Shown here in pieces: positions 40,985 to 50,222 of a stretch of 64,000 bases of DNA. Source of the stretch: an uncultured Eubacteriales bacterium (lineage in GTDB: Bacteria > Bacillota > Clostridia > Christensenellales > CAG-314); contig UQVY01000003.1 of NCBI GenBank assembly GCA_900544545.1, positions 1 through 64,000 on the forward strand, given 5' to 3'. A program made the position numbers and the translations under genes. The notes under the pieces are model-generated. The model was not told the DNA's origin. It ran no database searches and was given only the letters and a program-made list of their open reading frames with translations. Every line of letters starts with the position of its first letter. The first letter of the stretch is position 1.

Positions 40985-43567
40985 ATGAAGAAGAATAAAG
41001 ATATATCGGGAGTGGAGTACGTCAAAGCCCTCGAAACGACCAACGTCGTACCCGTCAATCTCGAAGAGGAAATGAAACGCTCGTTTATCGCGTACGCTAT
41101 GGCGGTAAACGTTTCGAGAGCCATTCCCGACGTCAGGGACGGTCTTAAACCCGTCCACAGAAGAATACTCTACGCTATGGGCGAACTCAATATGTTCTAC
41201 GACAAGCCCACGAGAAAGTGCGCGCGTATCGTAGGCGACGTCCTCGGTAAATATCACCCGCACGGCGACAGCGCGGTTTACGAGGCTCTCGTAAGACTTG
41301 CGCAGGACTTTTCCATAAGATGTCCGCTCGTGGACGGTCAGGGAAATTTCGGAAGCGTGGACGGGGATCCGCCGGCGGCTCAGCGTTACACCGAGGCAAG
41401 ACTCAGCAAAATCGCGGGGGAAATGCTCAGGGATATAGATAAGGAAACCGTGGACTTCTATCCCAACTTCGACGACACGCTTATGCAGCCCGTGGTCCTT
41501 CCCGCAAGATTTCCCAATCTCCTCGTGAACGGCGCGGACGGAATAGCCGTGGGTATGGCGACGAATATCCCCCCCCATAACCTCGGCGAGGTCATAAACG
41601 GCGTCATCGCGCAGATGAAAAATCCCGATATCACGATAGACGAGCTTATGGATTATATACCCGCTCCGGATTTCCCGACGGGCGGACTCATTATGGGCAG
41701 AAACGCCATAAGAAAGGCTTATAAGACGGGCAAGGGAACCATTATCGTAAGAGCGAGAACCGAAATAGAGGAATATACCTCGCACGGACAGCAGAAAAGC
41801 CGCATAGTCGTCTACGAGCTTCCCTATCAGGTCAACAAGGCTAAGCTCATCGAAAACATCGCCGACCTCGTAAAGGATAAAAGACTCGAGGGAATCAGCG
41901 ATATTACCGAAGAAAGCGACAGAAACGGAATGCGTATAGTCATCGAGGTCAAAAAGGACTTCAACGCGCAGGTCGTCCTCAATAACCTCTTCAAGCATAC
42001 GCAGATGCAGGTCTCGGACGGACTTATTATGCTCGCGCTCGACAAGGGACAGCCAAAGCTCCTCAATCTCAAGGAAATCATAGGCTGCTATATAGAGCAT
42101 CAGAGAGAGGTTATCGTCAGAAGGACGAAATTCGACCTCAGAAAAGCCGAGGAAAGAAGCCATATCCTCGAAGGTCTCATTATCGCGCAGGACAATATAG
42201 ACCGAGTCGTGGAAATCATTCGCTCGAGCAGGGACAGCGCGGAAGCCGCGGAAAGGCTTACGGCGGAATTCTCCCTCTCGGACAGGCAGACCAAAGCCAT
42301 TCTCGAAATGCAGCTTCAGAGGCTCACGCATCTTCAGGCGGATAACCTCAGGAACGAGTACGAAAAACTCCGCGAGACCATTATCGACCTCAGGGATATT
42401 CTCGACAAGCCCGAAAGAGTGGATTCGATAATCGAAACCGAGCTTACCGAATGCAGGGATAAATACGATTCGCCGAGAAGAACCGAAATCGCGACCGATT
42501 ACGAGGAGATGGAGGTCGGGGATTTCATCGAAAAAGAGGACGTGGTCATTTCGATGACTCACGACGGCTACATAAAGCGTATTTCGCTCTCCGAATATAA
42601 GGTTCAGGACAGAGGCGGAGTCGGAGTTACCGCGCACAAGACCAAGGACGAGGACTTCATAGAAAAGATGTTCGTTTCTTCGACGCACGACAGCCTCCTC
42701 TTCTTCAGCAACCGCGGAAAGGTCTACAGCATAAAGGCTTACGAGATTCCCGAAACGCTCAAGGCAGCCCGCGGAAGAGCCATAATCAACCTCATTCAGG
42801 TGGAAACGGGCGAGAAAATCACCGCCGTTATACCGATGAAAGAGAAATGCGAAGGCTTTATGTTTATGGCGACGGCTCACGGAGTCGTAAAGAAAACCGA
42901 AATGGCGGAATTCGCTTCGATAAGAAAGAGCGGAAAAATCGCCGTCAGACTCGACGAGGGCGACGAACTCGTAGCGGTGGATTTCACCGAGGGCGACGAG
43001 GATATCATAATCGCGAGCAATTCCGGAAAGTGTATAAGATTCAGCGAAAGGGACGTTTCCGATATGGGAAGAAACAGCCGCGGAGTCAGAAGTATGAAGC
43101 TCGACGAGGACGATTATATCGTGGATATGGCGGTGCTTAAAGAGGGTTGCGAAATTCTTACCGTTACCGAAAACGGCTTCGGAAAACGCAGCGAACTCGA
43201 CGCTTACCGCAGACAGACGAGAGCCGGAAAGGGCGTCAAGGCAGGCGAATTCACCGAGGAAACGGGAAATCTCGTCGGACTTAAACTCGTTTCGCCCGAC
43301 GACGATATAGTCGTTATCGCGGACAACGGAGTCGCCATAAGAATGAGAGCGTCGGGTATAAGCAAATTCGGAAGAGCCACAAAGGGCGTCAGAATTATGA
43401 GGCTCAAGGGCGACGCGAAAATCGTCAGCGTAACCAAATGCGTTTCGTCCGAGAACGACAAGGCAATTATGAATACCGAGGAAAAGCATTACGACAACCC
43501 GCCTTTACCCGAGGAGGACGCTGCCGAAAACGCCGAAGAACAGGAATTCGTAGACAGAGAATTGTAA
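40985..43567 (+). CDS. gyrA: DNA gyrase subunit A
   Basis: The cleavage-religation subunit. The 860 residues have the winged-helix with the quinolone-determining stretch (GKYHPHGDSAVYEALVRLAQDF), the catalytic Tyr in AQRYTEARL, the coiled coil, and a six-bladed C-terminal domain that wraps DNA. The GyrA box reads QDRGGVG, a variant of QRRGGRG, which still favours GyrA over ParC. Coupled to gyrB. Confidence 0.97.
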   Translation: MKKNKDISGVEYVKALETTNVVPVNLEEEMKRSFIAYAMAVNVSRAIPDVRDGLKPVHRRILYAMGELNMFYDKPTRKCARIVGDVLGKYHPHGDSAVYEALVRLAQDFSIRCPLVDGQGNFGSVDGDPPAAQRYTEARLSKIAGEMLRDIDKETVDFYPNFDDTLMQPVVLPARFPNLLVNGADGIAVGMATNIPPHNLGEVINGVIAQMKNPDITIDELMDYIPAPDFPTGGLIMGRNAIRKAYKTGKGTIIVRARTEIEEYTSHGQQKSRIVVYELPYQVNKAKLIENIADLVKDKRLEGISDITEESDRNGMRIVIEVKKDFNAQVVLNNLFKHTQMQVSDGLIMLALDKGQPKLLNLKEIIGCYIEHQREVIVRRTKFDLRKAEERSHILEGLIIAQDNIDRVVEIIRSSRDSAEAAERLTAEFSLSDRQTKAILEMQLQRLTHLQADNLRNEYEKLRETIIDLRDILDKPERVDSIIETELTECRDKYDSPRRTEIATDYEEMEVGDFIEKEDVVISMTHDGYIKRISLSEYKVQDRGGVGVTAHKTKDEDFIEKMFVSSTHDSLLFFSNRGKVYSIKAYEIPETLKAARGRAIINLIQVETGEKITAVIPMKEKCEGFMFMATAHGVVKKTEMAEFASIRKSGKIAVRLDEGDELVAVDFTEGDEDIIIASNSGKCIRFSERDVSDMGRNSRGVRSMKLDEDDYIVDMAVLKEGCEILTVTENGFGKRSELDAYRRQTRAGKGVKAGEFTEETGNLVGLKLVSPDDDIVVIADNGVAIRMRASGISKFGRATKGVRIMRLKGDAKIVSVTKCVSSENDKAIMNTEEKHYDNPPLPEEDAAENAEEQEFVDREL

Positions 43568-43615
43568 TTATCAAAGCAAGAATCTGTCGGAGTCGTAATT
43601 TACAAACAGCATAAT

Positions 43616-43639
43616 AAGGGAGCTTTTCGGCTCCCTTTT
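43616..43639 (+). terminator. Terminator after gyrA
   Basis: AAGGGAGC (43616-43623), loop TTTTCG, GCTCCCTT (43630-43637), then TT. Confidence 0.85.
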
Positions 43640-43657
43640 AGAAAGGAGGATCAGCCG

Positions 43658-44482
43658 ATGTACAAAATTCTGAAGATAAGGAGGCTTTCGCCCGACGTCA
43701 ACGAATACGTCGTCGAAGCTCCTTTGGTTGCGAAACGGGCAAAACCCGGACAGTTCGTTATCCTTATGACCGACGAACGGGGAGAGAGAGTTCCCTTCAC
43801 GATAGCCGATTCCGACCCCGAAAAAGGCTCGGTTACCGTCATCGTACAGACGGTCGGCGCAACGACTTATAAGTTGTCGCAGAAGAAGGAGGGAGAGAGC
43901 CTTTTCGCCTTCGCGGGACCGCTCGGAAAACCCACGGACCTCGACGGAGAGGACAAAATCCTTCTCGTAGGCGGAGGAATAGGCGCGGCAGTGATTTATC
44001 CGCAAGCCAAGCACAGAGCCAAAATCGGAAAAAAAGCCGACGTTATTCTCGGCGCGAGAACCGAGGAATTGCTTTTGTACAGAGAGGAATTCGGGAAGGT
44101 CGCGGATAAATTCGTCGTTATGACCGACGACGGAAGCGCGGGCGGAAAAGGCTTCGTTACCGACGCGGAAAGAGAAATGCTCGGGAAGGAGAATTACGAC
44201 GCGGTTTTCGCGGTAGGTCCGCTCCCGATGATGAGGGCGGTCTGTAAAGTCGCGGAGGAATTCGGAGTCAGAACCGTGATTTCGATGAACTCGATTATGG
44301 TGGACGGAACGGGAATGTGCGGCTGCTGCAGACTGAAGGTGGACGGAAAAACGCTTTACGCCTGCGTGGACGGACCGGAATTCGACGGAAGCAAGGTGGA
44401 TTTCGACGAAGCCATAAAAAGAAGCAGAACCTATCACGAATGCGAGAAAGAATGCTACCTGAGAGCGAAGGAGGAGAAATGA
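43658..44482 (+). CDS. nfnA: NfnA: ferredoxin-NADP+ oxidoreductase subunit alpha
   Basis: A 274-residue FAD/NAD(P)-binding reductase of the dihydroorotate-dehydrogenase electron-transfer type. It shows RAKPGQFVILMTDERGERVPFTIAD, the LVGGGIGAAVIYPQAKH NAD motif and the C-terminal 2Fe-2S segment with CGCCRLKV and YACVDGPEFDG. With the GltD-like partner it forms NfnAB, which couples NADH and reduced ferredoxin oxidation to NADP+ reduction. AAGGAGG precedes the ATG. ATGA overlap with the next gene. Confidence 0.92.
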   Translation: MYKILKIRRLSPDVNEYVVEAPLVAKRAKPGQFVILMTDERGERVPFTIADSDPEKGSVTVIVQTVGATTYKLSQKKEGESLFAFAGPLGKPTDLDGEDKILLVGGGIGAAVIYPQAKHRAKIGKKADVILGARTEELLLYREEFGKVADKFVVMTDDGSAGGKGFVTDAEREMLGKENYDAVFAVGPLPMMRAVCKVAEEFGVRTVISMNSIMVDGTGMCGCCRLKVDGKTLYACVDGPEFDGSKVDFDEAIKRSRTYHECEKECYLRAKEEK

Positions 44483-45846
44483 GCGACAGACAGATTCCTT
44501 TTACGAGAGAACCTTCGGAGAGAATCCGCGATTTCAGCGAGGTCAATCTCGGCTTCGATAAGGAAAAAGCCCTGACCGAAGCAAAAAGATGCCTGCAATG
44601 CGCAAATCCGCGCTGCCGCGAAGGCTGTCCGGTAAGAGTCAATATCCCCGAATTCATAAAAAAACTCGCCGAAAACGACGCGAACGGGGCAAAAAGCGTT
44701 ATTTACGAGGACAATATCCTCCCGAGAGTCTGCGGAAGAGTATGTCCGCAGGAAAGACAGTGCGAGAGCAGATGCGTCCTCGGATTAAAAGGAAAACCCG
44801 TGGCTATCGGTCAGCTCGAACGCTACGCCGGTGAAAACGGAAGCTGCGACATCGGACGGACGGAGGAATTCCGCGGAAAGAAAGTCGCCGTCGCAGGCTC
44901 GGGACCGGCTTCGCTGACCTGCGCGTTTTTCCTCGCGAAAAAGGGCGTGGAGGTTACGGTTTTCGAGGCGTTTCACGTCGCGGGAGGAGTTCTGGTTTAC
45001 GGAATACCCGAATTCAGACTCCCCAAAGCCGTCGTCGCGGACGAAATAAACGCTCTCAGGCACTTCGGAGTGAAATTCGAGACCAACTGCGTAATCGGAA
45101 AAACCGTAACCGTAGAGGAGCTGAGGAGAGATTTCGACGCGGTATTTATCGGTACGGGCGCGGGACTTCCTATGTTTATGAATATCCCCGGCGAAGAGCT
45201 TTCGGGAGTGTATTCGGCAAACGAGTACCTCACGAGAATCAACCTTATGAAGGCTTACCGAGAGGGCTACGACACGCCTGCGCCGAAGGGCGGAAAGATC
45301 GTCGTCGTAGGAGCAGGAAACGTCGCTATGGACGCGGCGAGAACAGCCCGTCGTATGGGAGCCGAAGTCGACCTCGTTTATCGCAGAGGAAGAGAGGAAA
45401 TGCCCGCAAGAGCCGAGGAAATCGAACACGCAGAGGAGGAGGGCGTTAATTTCAGGCTGCTATGCAATCCCGTGGAGTTTCTCGGAAAGGACAGAGTTAC
45501 GGGCGCGAAATGTATAAAAATGCAGCTCGGCGAACCCGATTCCTCCGGAAGAAGACGCCCGGAAGAAATCCCCGGGAGCGAATTCGTTATAGATTGCGAC
45601 GCAGTAATCGTGGCTTTGGGAACGATTCCCAACCCGATGATAAGGGACACGGAGCCGAAACTCGGCGTCGGCAGGAAGGGAACGATCGAGGCAGACGAAC
45701 GCGGAAGAACTTCGATTAAAGGAGTTTATGCGGGCGGGGACGCGGTTACGGGAGCGGCTACGGTCATTCTCGCTATGGGCGCGGGCAAAACCGCCGCCGA
45801 GACTATCCTCGAGGACTTCGGAAAGAACGAAAATTCCGCGGAATAA
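44479..45846 (+). CDS. nfnB: NfnB: GltD-like NADPH oxidoreductase subunit
   Basis: A 455-residue glutamate-synthase-small-subunit relative. It has an N-terminal 4Fe-4S cluster domain (CLQCANPRCREGCPV, CGRVCPQERQCESRC), FAD motif VAGSGPASLTCAFFLAK, NADP motif VVGAGNVAMDAARTARRMG and GGDAVTGAATVILAMGAGKTAAE. No large GltB is adjacent, and the gene is fused in translation to nfnA, so it is read as NfnB and not as glutamate synthase. Start 44479 follows GAGGAG; the frame is open to 44317 within nfnA. Confidence 0.93.
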   Translation: MSDRQIPFTREPSERIRDFSEVNLGFDKEKALTEAKRCLQCANPRCREGCPVRVNIPEFIKKLAENDANGAKSVIYEDNILPRVCGRVCPQERQCESRCVLGLKGKPVAIGQLERYAGENGSCDIGRTEEFRGKKVAVAGSGPASLTCAFFLAKKGVEVTVFEAFHVAGGVLVYGIPEFRLPKAVVADEINALRHFGVKFETNCVIGKTVTVEELRRDFDAVFIGTGAGLPMFMNIPGEELSGVYSANEYLTRINLMKAYREGYDTPAPKGGKIVVVGAGNVAMDAARTARRMGAEVDLVYRRGREEMPARAEEIEHAEEEGVNFRLLCNPVEFLGKDRVTGAKCIKMQLGEPDSSGRRRPEEIPGSEFVIDCDAVIVALGTIPNPMIRDTEPKLGVGRKGTIEADERGRTSIKGVYAGGDAVTGAATVILAMGAGKTAAETILEDFGKNENSAE

Positions 45847-45895
45847 TAAAAGAAACGACTTCCGAAAAGGAAGGCAGAAATTACTATTCGTTATA

Positions 45896-45923
45896 GGGCG
45901 CGTCTTCGGGCGCGTCTTTTTTT
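45896..45923 (+). terminator. Terminator after nfnAB
   Basis: GGGCGCG pairs with CGCGTCT (two G-T pairs) around TCTTCGGG, followed by T run. The arms also form a direct repeat GGGCGCGTC. Confidence 0.6.
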
Positions 45924-45927
45924 ATTG

Positions 45928-45965
45928 GCTTGAGAAAACCGATTTTACGGGCTTGAGAAAACCGA
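45928..45965 (+). repeat. Two copies of GGCTTGAGAAAACCGA
   Basis: Identical 16-mers at 45928-45943 and 45950-45965, 22 bases apart. Confidence 0.85.
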
Positions 45966-46080
45966 AGAATCGGAGGGGAAAAGCCTTTTTTACTCATTAA
46001 GAGGAGCTTCGACGGTTTCTCTTTTTTTTCGCGCGGGCGGAGGACGTATAATCGGGACAAAGCTTTCGGAGGTATCGTTT

Positions 46081-46248
46081 ATGGCTTTGACTTACTTCTT
46101 CATCGTTTTCTTCGGAATCGCTGCGGTCGCGGCTTTCGCGGAGCTTATACGGACGCTTTCGGCGGCGGTCAGAGAGCGGAGAGAAATCAAAAAATCCCTG
46201 CGGCTCAGGAGATGTTTTTATCGCCACGACGACCGCAGGAAAGGCTGA
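46081..46248 (+). CDS. Small single-pass membrane protein, unknown
   Basis: A 55-residue protein (MALTYFFIVFFGIAAVAAFAE then a basic amphipathic tail RERREIKKSLRLRR). One membrane helix with a positively charged C-terminus. GGAGGT lies 7 bases before the ATG, and TATAAT lies at 46047-46052 with a poor -35. I recognise no family. Confidence 0.6.
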   Translation: MALTYFFIVFFGIAAVAAFAELIRTLSAAVRERREIKKSLRLRRCFYRHDDRRKG

Positions 46249-46374
46249 TTTACCGAGCGGCAAAGACTTTCCGATTCTCGGCAAACGATTTCCAAATGAT
46301 TTCCTGAATTCTGCGCAAGCGGATAAGCCCGAGGGCGTAAACTCCGCGAGCGCGGTCGGAACGCGGGAATAAGA

Positions 46375-46402
46375 AAAAGGCTGCCCGAAAGCAGCCTTTA
46401 TT
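46375..46402 (+). terminator. Bidirectional terminator
   Basis: AAAGGCTGC, loop CCGAAA, GCAGCCTTT (46391-46399). T-rich sequence follows on both strands, so it serves the small + gene and the large - strand gene. Confidence 0.8.
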
Positions 46403-46404
46403 TT

Positions 46405-46515
46405 CGTTTAATTCGGGATAAAGCCCGTAAGTCGAGTTTAAGTCGGACAAGCCGAACTTGACGAACGTCAAGCCGAGTCAAACCGAGTTTAACGCAGGCA
46501 AGTCGGAATTCACGA
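46405..46515 (+). repeat. AAGTCG/AAGCCGA-type repeats
   Basis: Words AAGTCGAGTTT, AAGTCGGACAAG, AAGCCGAACTT, AAGCCGAGTC, AACCGAGTTT and AAGTCGGAATT recur about every 10-20 bases between the terminator and the end of the - strand gene. Confidence 0.6.
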
Positions 46516-46544
46516 CCGCAGAGCCGAGGTTATCGCGCGCGATT

Positions 46545-48953
46545 TCAGCGTTTCTTGTTGCGCTTGACGATTACGACCACTACGTAAACGACAGCCGCAA
46601 TCATAAGAAGCGAAGCCGCGGAAAGCACTATCGTCAGCCAGTTGACCTGATAGTTGCCCTTGGTTTCTTTGTTTCCGTCCGTGTCGGAGGGCGGATTCTC
46701 TCTCGTGTCGCCCTGCTCGTTGACGAAGTCGAAGCCGACTACGTTGGAGAATCTGGATTTAAGCTCGATCTTTTCGACGAGTTTTCCGTCAACCTTCTGT
46801 TTTCTGTCGTAGGAATCGAATACCTGAATCTCGTCTTCGCTTTCCGCGCTGAGAGCCTTGAATTCGTCCTCGGTCATCTTCACGTAATCAGCCATATCGA
46901 ATACCACCGCGCCCGTAGCTCTGTCAGCGTCGTCGGTAGAGCCTCTCTTTCCGTTATAGAGGTGAAGGTAAACCGTCTTTGCCTGAGAACCGGTAGCTAC
47001 GTAGAAGTTGAACTGAACGAAGCCGTTCGCGAGTTCGATCTTATCGGAGGAGTAGCTCGAAAGCTCGGACGCGCTTATGCCCGCGTAGCTCATTTCCGCT
47101 TCAACGTCGCCGGTAAGATAAACGTAAGCCTTTCCGCCGAGTTCCTTCGCGGTAACGCTGATTCTGTAGTAGCCGTTGGCTTCGAGAGTAATCTTGGAGC
47201 TTGAGATACCGAAGGAGGCAAGCGAATTGTTGTTGATGTAGAGCTGAGAAATAATGCCCGCATTATTGAAGGCGAAGTCGCCCGCAGTAACCGCAACGGG
47301 AAGATTTTCGTTCCGGCTGTCGTCGTTGACTACGATACCGTAGGTAATCTGACCTACGCCGTAGCTCGTAACCGCGCTCCAGTCGGAAACCGCGTAGGGA
47401 TATACGCTTCCGGGGACGTTGGTCGCGAAGCTGTCGAAGGAGCCGTTGGTAAGAGTCGAGGAGCCCTGAGGCGTGAAGGACGAGGACGAAAGGTCTACTT
47501 TCTTGGACTGAGAGCCGGAAGAAGCTCCGGAATAGTCGCTCATCGTGATTTCTTCGACGCTGATTTCGGTAACGTAGAGGGTACCGGTCACGGCTTCGTC
47601 GATGCTTTCGGGGTTAATCATATTGCCCAGCCACATTTCGAGCTGAAGAGTGAAGTCCCTGACGTTGGAGGGCTTGATATAGAAAGAGTATCTTACCCAG
47701 CCGTTGAAGGAATCGTCCGCAGCGTCCGCCTGAGCGCGAACCTTGGAGAAATACGTGGTATAGGTGTTGTCGTTTTTGTTTTCGACGTCGTAGAGATAGA
47801 TATTGGCTCCCTTATCGACGCGGATATCCTTGGTCCTTACGTAGAAGGAAATGCGGTAGTGAGTACCGTTGGAGGGATGGTTGACCGTAACGGGATTGAT
47901 GAGAGAACCGCCTACGGATTTGCTGCTGCCGTCGTTGACGAGCTTATAGATTTCGTCGTCGTCCGAGAAGGGATAGAGGTCGATATCGTTTTCCTGCATA
48001 AACTGAGCGACGGAAATCGATTCGAAACCTTCGACGTTCATTTCGGCTTTATTCTCGATATTGTCCGATTCGCTGTAGAAGGAAGCGGTTTTGATAAAGT
48101 CGGTTTCATTATTCACATAGGACTTGTATTCGCCCTTGGAAGTGGAGGAAAGGACGACATCGTCGATGAAAACGGTACCCGTGGCGTTGTCGTAGCCTTC
48201 GGTATTGTTTTCGCCGAGACCTACTTCAACCCAGAGCGACTGAGCCTTGGAAGCCTGTCCTTCGATATAGAACGTATATTTCTGCCATTCGCCGTTAGTG
48301 TTGATCGCGGAAACGGAGATGGGGAAATCGCTGCTCTGGGAGGAGGAGGATTTAATGCGGAGATAAACTTCGCTTGCCGTTTCGTGAACGCCTACGGTCT
48401 TTATCCAGACGGTAATCTTACTGTAGGAGTTGGAGGAAACGGAGAAGCTCGTGTTGTTCTTTATGTTTGCGTAGGAAGCCGCTCTGTTATGAATCATATA
48501 GACAGATTTGGTATCCTTGTCGTCGTTCTTTTCCTTTTCGGAGGCTTCGGGCGTACCGGGATTGGATACGGCGACGCCGAGCGCGCCGAGCTGCTTCGAA
48601 ACTTCGAGCCATTCTGCTTCGTCGGTGGGAACGATGCCCGCGACCGTTACCGAGTTGTTCCTGCGGGAGAGAGCCCACGCCTGCGCGGCGTAAGGAACGC
48701 CCGTCTTGTTGGCGTCGAGAACGAAATCGAAACCGCCGTTCTTGATGGTAGCGGAACTTGTGTCGGGACTCGTCGTAGTGTTGGTGACTTCCGACAATTC
48801 GGGTTCTTTGTAATTAACGTAGACCAGTGTGCCGGCGATGACCGCTGCCGCAACGATGAATACGATTACGGTGAGGAGTATCTTCTTTCCGAACATCGGG
48901 TCTTTTGTCTGGGCAGCCGCAGCGGCTGCGCTGGTTTTCTTGTTTTTACTCAT
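46545..48953 (-). CDS. Large surface protein with repeated beta-sandwich modules, two membrane helices
   Basis: An 802-residue protein anchored at both ends. An N-terminal Ala-rich stretch and helix (KILLTVIVFIVAAAVIAGTL), then a long extracellular region, then a C-terminal helix (LTIVLSAASLLMIAAVVYVVVVIV) and a basic end. The exterior has three or four modules of about 150-190 residues, each with a Gly-containing start, polar beta strands, a (W/R)YSFYI or YTFYIEG strand and a TGT(V/L)(F/Y)(I/V) strand, resembling carbohydrate-binding jelly-rolls. I do not recognise a catalytic domain. Start: ATG 48953 after AGGTGG; the alternative GTG at 48962 overlaps that site. Confidence 0.75.
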   Translation of the reverse strand: MSKNKKTSAAAAAAQTKDPMFGKKILLTVIVFIVAAAVIAGTLVYVNYKEPELSEVTNTTTSPDTSSATIKNGGFDFVLDANKTGVPYAAQAWALSRRNNSVTVAGIVPTDEAEWLEVSKQLGALGVAVSNPGTPEASEKEKNDDKDTKSVYMIHNRAASYANIKNNTSFSVSSNSYSKITVWIKTVGVHETASEVYLRIKSSSSQSSDFPISVSAINTNGEWQKYTFYIEGQASKAQSLWVEVGLGENNTEGYDNATGTVFIDDVVLSSTSKGEYKSYVNNETDFIKTASFYSESDNIENKAEMNVEGFESISVAQFMQENDIDLYPFSDDDEIYKLVNDGSSKSVGGSLINPVTVNHPSNGTHYRISFYVRTKDIRVDKGANIYLYDVENKNDNTYTTYFSKVRAQADAADDSFNGWVRYSFYIKPSNVRDFTLQLEMWLGNMINPESIDEAVTGTLYVTEISVEEITMSDYSGASSGSQSKKVDLSSSSFTPQGSSTLTNGSFDSFATNVPGSVYPYAVSDWSAVTSYGVGQITYGIVVNDDSRNENLPVAVTAGDFAFNNAGIISQLYINNNSLASFGISSSKITLEANGYYRISVTAKELGGKAYVYLTGDVEAEMSYAGISASELSSYSSDKIELANGFVQFNFYVATGSQAKTVYLHLYNGKRGSTDDADRATGAVVFDMADYVKMTEDEFKALSAESEDEIQVFDSYDRKQKVDGKLVEKIELKSRFSNVVGFDFVNEQGDTRENPPSDTDGNKETKGNYQVNWLTIVLSAASLLMIAAVVYVVVVIVKRNKKR

Positions 48954-48983
48954 CTTAACCACCTGTAATAGAATGATGTGTTT

Positions 48984-49047
48984 GCGCGGAAAAAACCGCG
49001 CGCTTCGTAAAGGAAACGAGCGGCTCAGAAGAGCCTGAGCCGTTTCC
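48984..49047 (-). promoter_or_regulatory. Two hairpins in the leader of the large surface protein
   Basis: Between the promoter and the ATG lie GCGCGG/CCGCGC (48984-48989 with 48996-49001) and CGGCTCAG/CTGAGCCG (49021-49028 with 49035-49042), the latter extended by GGAAA/TTTCC (49012-49016 with 49043-49047). There is no T run, so they look like leader structures and not terminators. Confidence 0.45.
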
Positions 49048-49065
49048 GTATAAACTTACTTATCT

Positions 49066-49094
49066 ATTTTATAACATAATCCGTAAAAAATCAA
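49066..49094 (-). promoter_or_regulatory. Promoter of the large surface protein
   Basis: On the - strand TTGATT (49094-49089), 17-base spacer, TAAAAT (49071-49066). Leader of about 105 bases. Confidence 0.7.
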
Positions 49095-49262
49095 ATAATT
49101 TTAGCTATTTTCTTCGCCGAATTTGCAATAAAAACCGTCCGTCTGCTTAAACTAAACGGGAAAAGAGGCGTAATCCGCAGAGAAAAGGCTTTTTATAAGC
49201 CTAAAAAACCAAGGACGGATATTTTTTCTCTTTTACTTTATCGGACTAAATCGGAGGCTCTT

Positions 49263-49622
49263 ATGTCGGACGGATTCAGAAAAACGGCCCTTATAATTAT
49301 GGGACTCGCCGCGGGACTTATAAACGGATTTCTCGGAGGAGGCGGGGGAGTCGTATGTGTGGCGGCTCTTTTGTGGCTCCTTAAGCTCAAACCCAAGGAG
49401 GCTCACGCGACCGCGCTTTTCGTGATTCTTCCGATAACCGCGCTCTCCGCGCTCGTTTATATTATCGGAGGGAAAACCGACCTTGACCTCACTATTCTCG
49501 CGTCGCTCGGAGTTACGGCGGGAGGAATCGTCGGAGCAAAACTCCTCGGGAAACTGAAAACGCCGACGGTAGAGCTGATTTTCGCGGGGATACTCGTTTT
49601 CGCGGGGATAAGTATGCTCTGA
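49263..49622 (+). CDS. TSUP (TauE/SafE) half-size permease, first
   Basis: 119 residues, four hydrophobic helices. The TSUP signature GLAAGLINGFLGGGGGVVCVAALLWLLKLKPKEAHATAL is intact. Full-length TSUP proteins have two such halves and about 250 residues; here the two halves are separate genes, this and 49827. They may work as a heterodimer exporting sulfite, sulfonate or similar. GGAGG precedes the ATG. Confidence 0.85.
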   Translation: MSDGFRKTALIIMGLAAGLINGFLGGGGGVVCVAALLWLLKLKPKEAHATALFVILPITALSALVYIIGGKTDLDLTILASLGVTAGGIVGAKLLGKLKTPTVELIFAGILVFAGISML

Positions 49623-49742
49623 GCCGATTAAAAGGAGATTGTATGTAAACCGATAAAGCGGAGATTTGTGCGAGCGAGGATTATACGAGTGATTATATGA
49701 GCAGATATATAAACCGCGCATATAGACCGCGCATATATAAAT

Positions 49743-49812
49743 AAGGATTACGGTTACGAAGGATTATATCAAAATAAAGGGTTATATTAAGGATTATATT
49801 AAGGATTATATC
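49743..49812 (+). repeat. AAGGATTATATT repeats before the second TSUP gene
   Basis: Units at 49743-49750, 49759-49770, 49777-49788, 49789-49800 and 49801-49812; the last three are strictly tandem 12-mers. A related word CGCGCATATA occurs twice at about 49715-49736. The 49623-49826 gap holds no gene. Confidence 0.85.
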
Positions 49813-49826
49813 GAAGAGGTGAAAAA

Positions 49827-50222
49827 ATGAACGGATTTCTCGTGGCGGTTTTCGGATTTCTGTCGGGAATAGCCGGCGGAATGGGTATGGGCGGAGGCAC
49901 TTTTCTTATTCCGCTGCTTTTAAGACTCGGAATCCCGCAGCACGCGGCTCAGGCCGCCAATCTCATAAGCTTCCTGCCGATGTGCGCGGCGTCCCTCGTC
50001 ATTCACGCAAAAAACGGACTTCTGAAAACCTCCGGAACGGGCTGGACGGTGCTTTTCGCGCTTATCGGTTCGGCAATCGGAGCGGTTTTCGCTCAAAGCA
50101 CTCCGCCGTCGGCTCTCAGGAAGTGTTTCGGCGTACTTCTCGTTCTGTTCGGGATATATCAGCTCGTCCTCGCCTTGCGCGCTGGGAAAAAGAAACCTTT
50201 CGGCTCGGTAAAAGAGGAATAG
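49827..50222 (+). CDS. TSUP (TauE/SafE) half-size permease, second
   Basis: 131 residues, four helices. It has the GFLSGIAGGMGMGGGTFLIPLL start, QHAAQAANLISFLPMCAASLVIHAKNG and a C-terminal VLFGIYQLVLALR. It matches the repeat unit of TSUP transporters and pairs with the previous gene. GAGGTG precedes the ATG. Its end has a basic, polar tail. Confidence 0.85.
   Translation: MNGFLVAVFGFLSGIAGGMGMGGGTFLIPLLLRLGIPQHAAQAANLISFLPMCAASLVIHAKNGLLKTSGTGWTVLFALIGSAIGAVFAQSTPPSALRKCFGVLLVLFGIYQLVLALRAGKKKPFGSVKEE

Noticed and set aside
39044..43489. A 1481-codon open frame on the - strand opposite gyrB-gyrA
   Set aside because: It is antisense to two certain genes, shows no recognisable protein features, and arises from the codon bias of the + strand.
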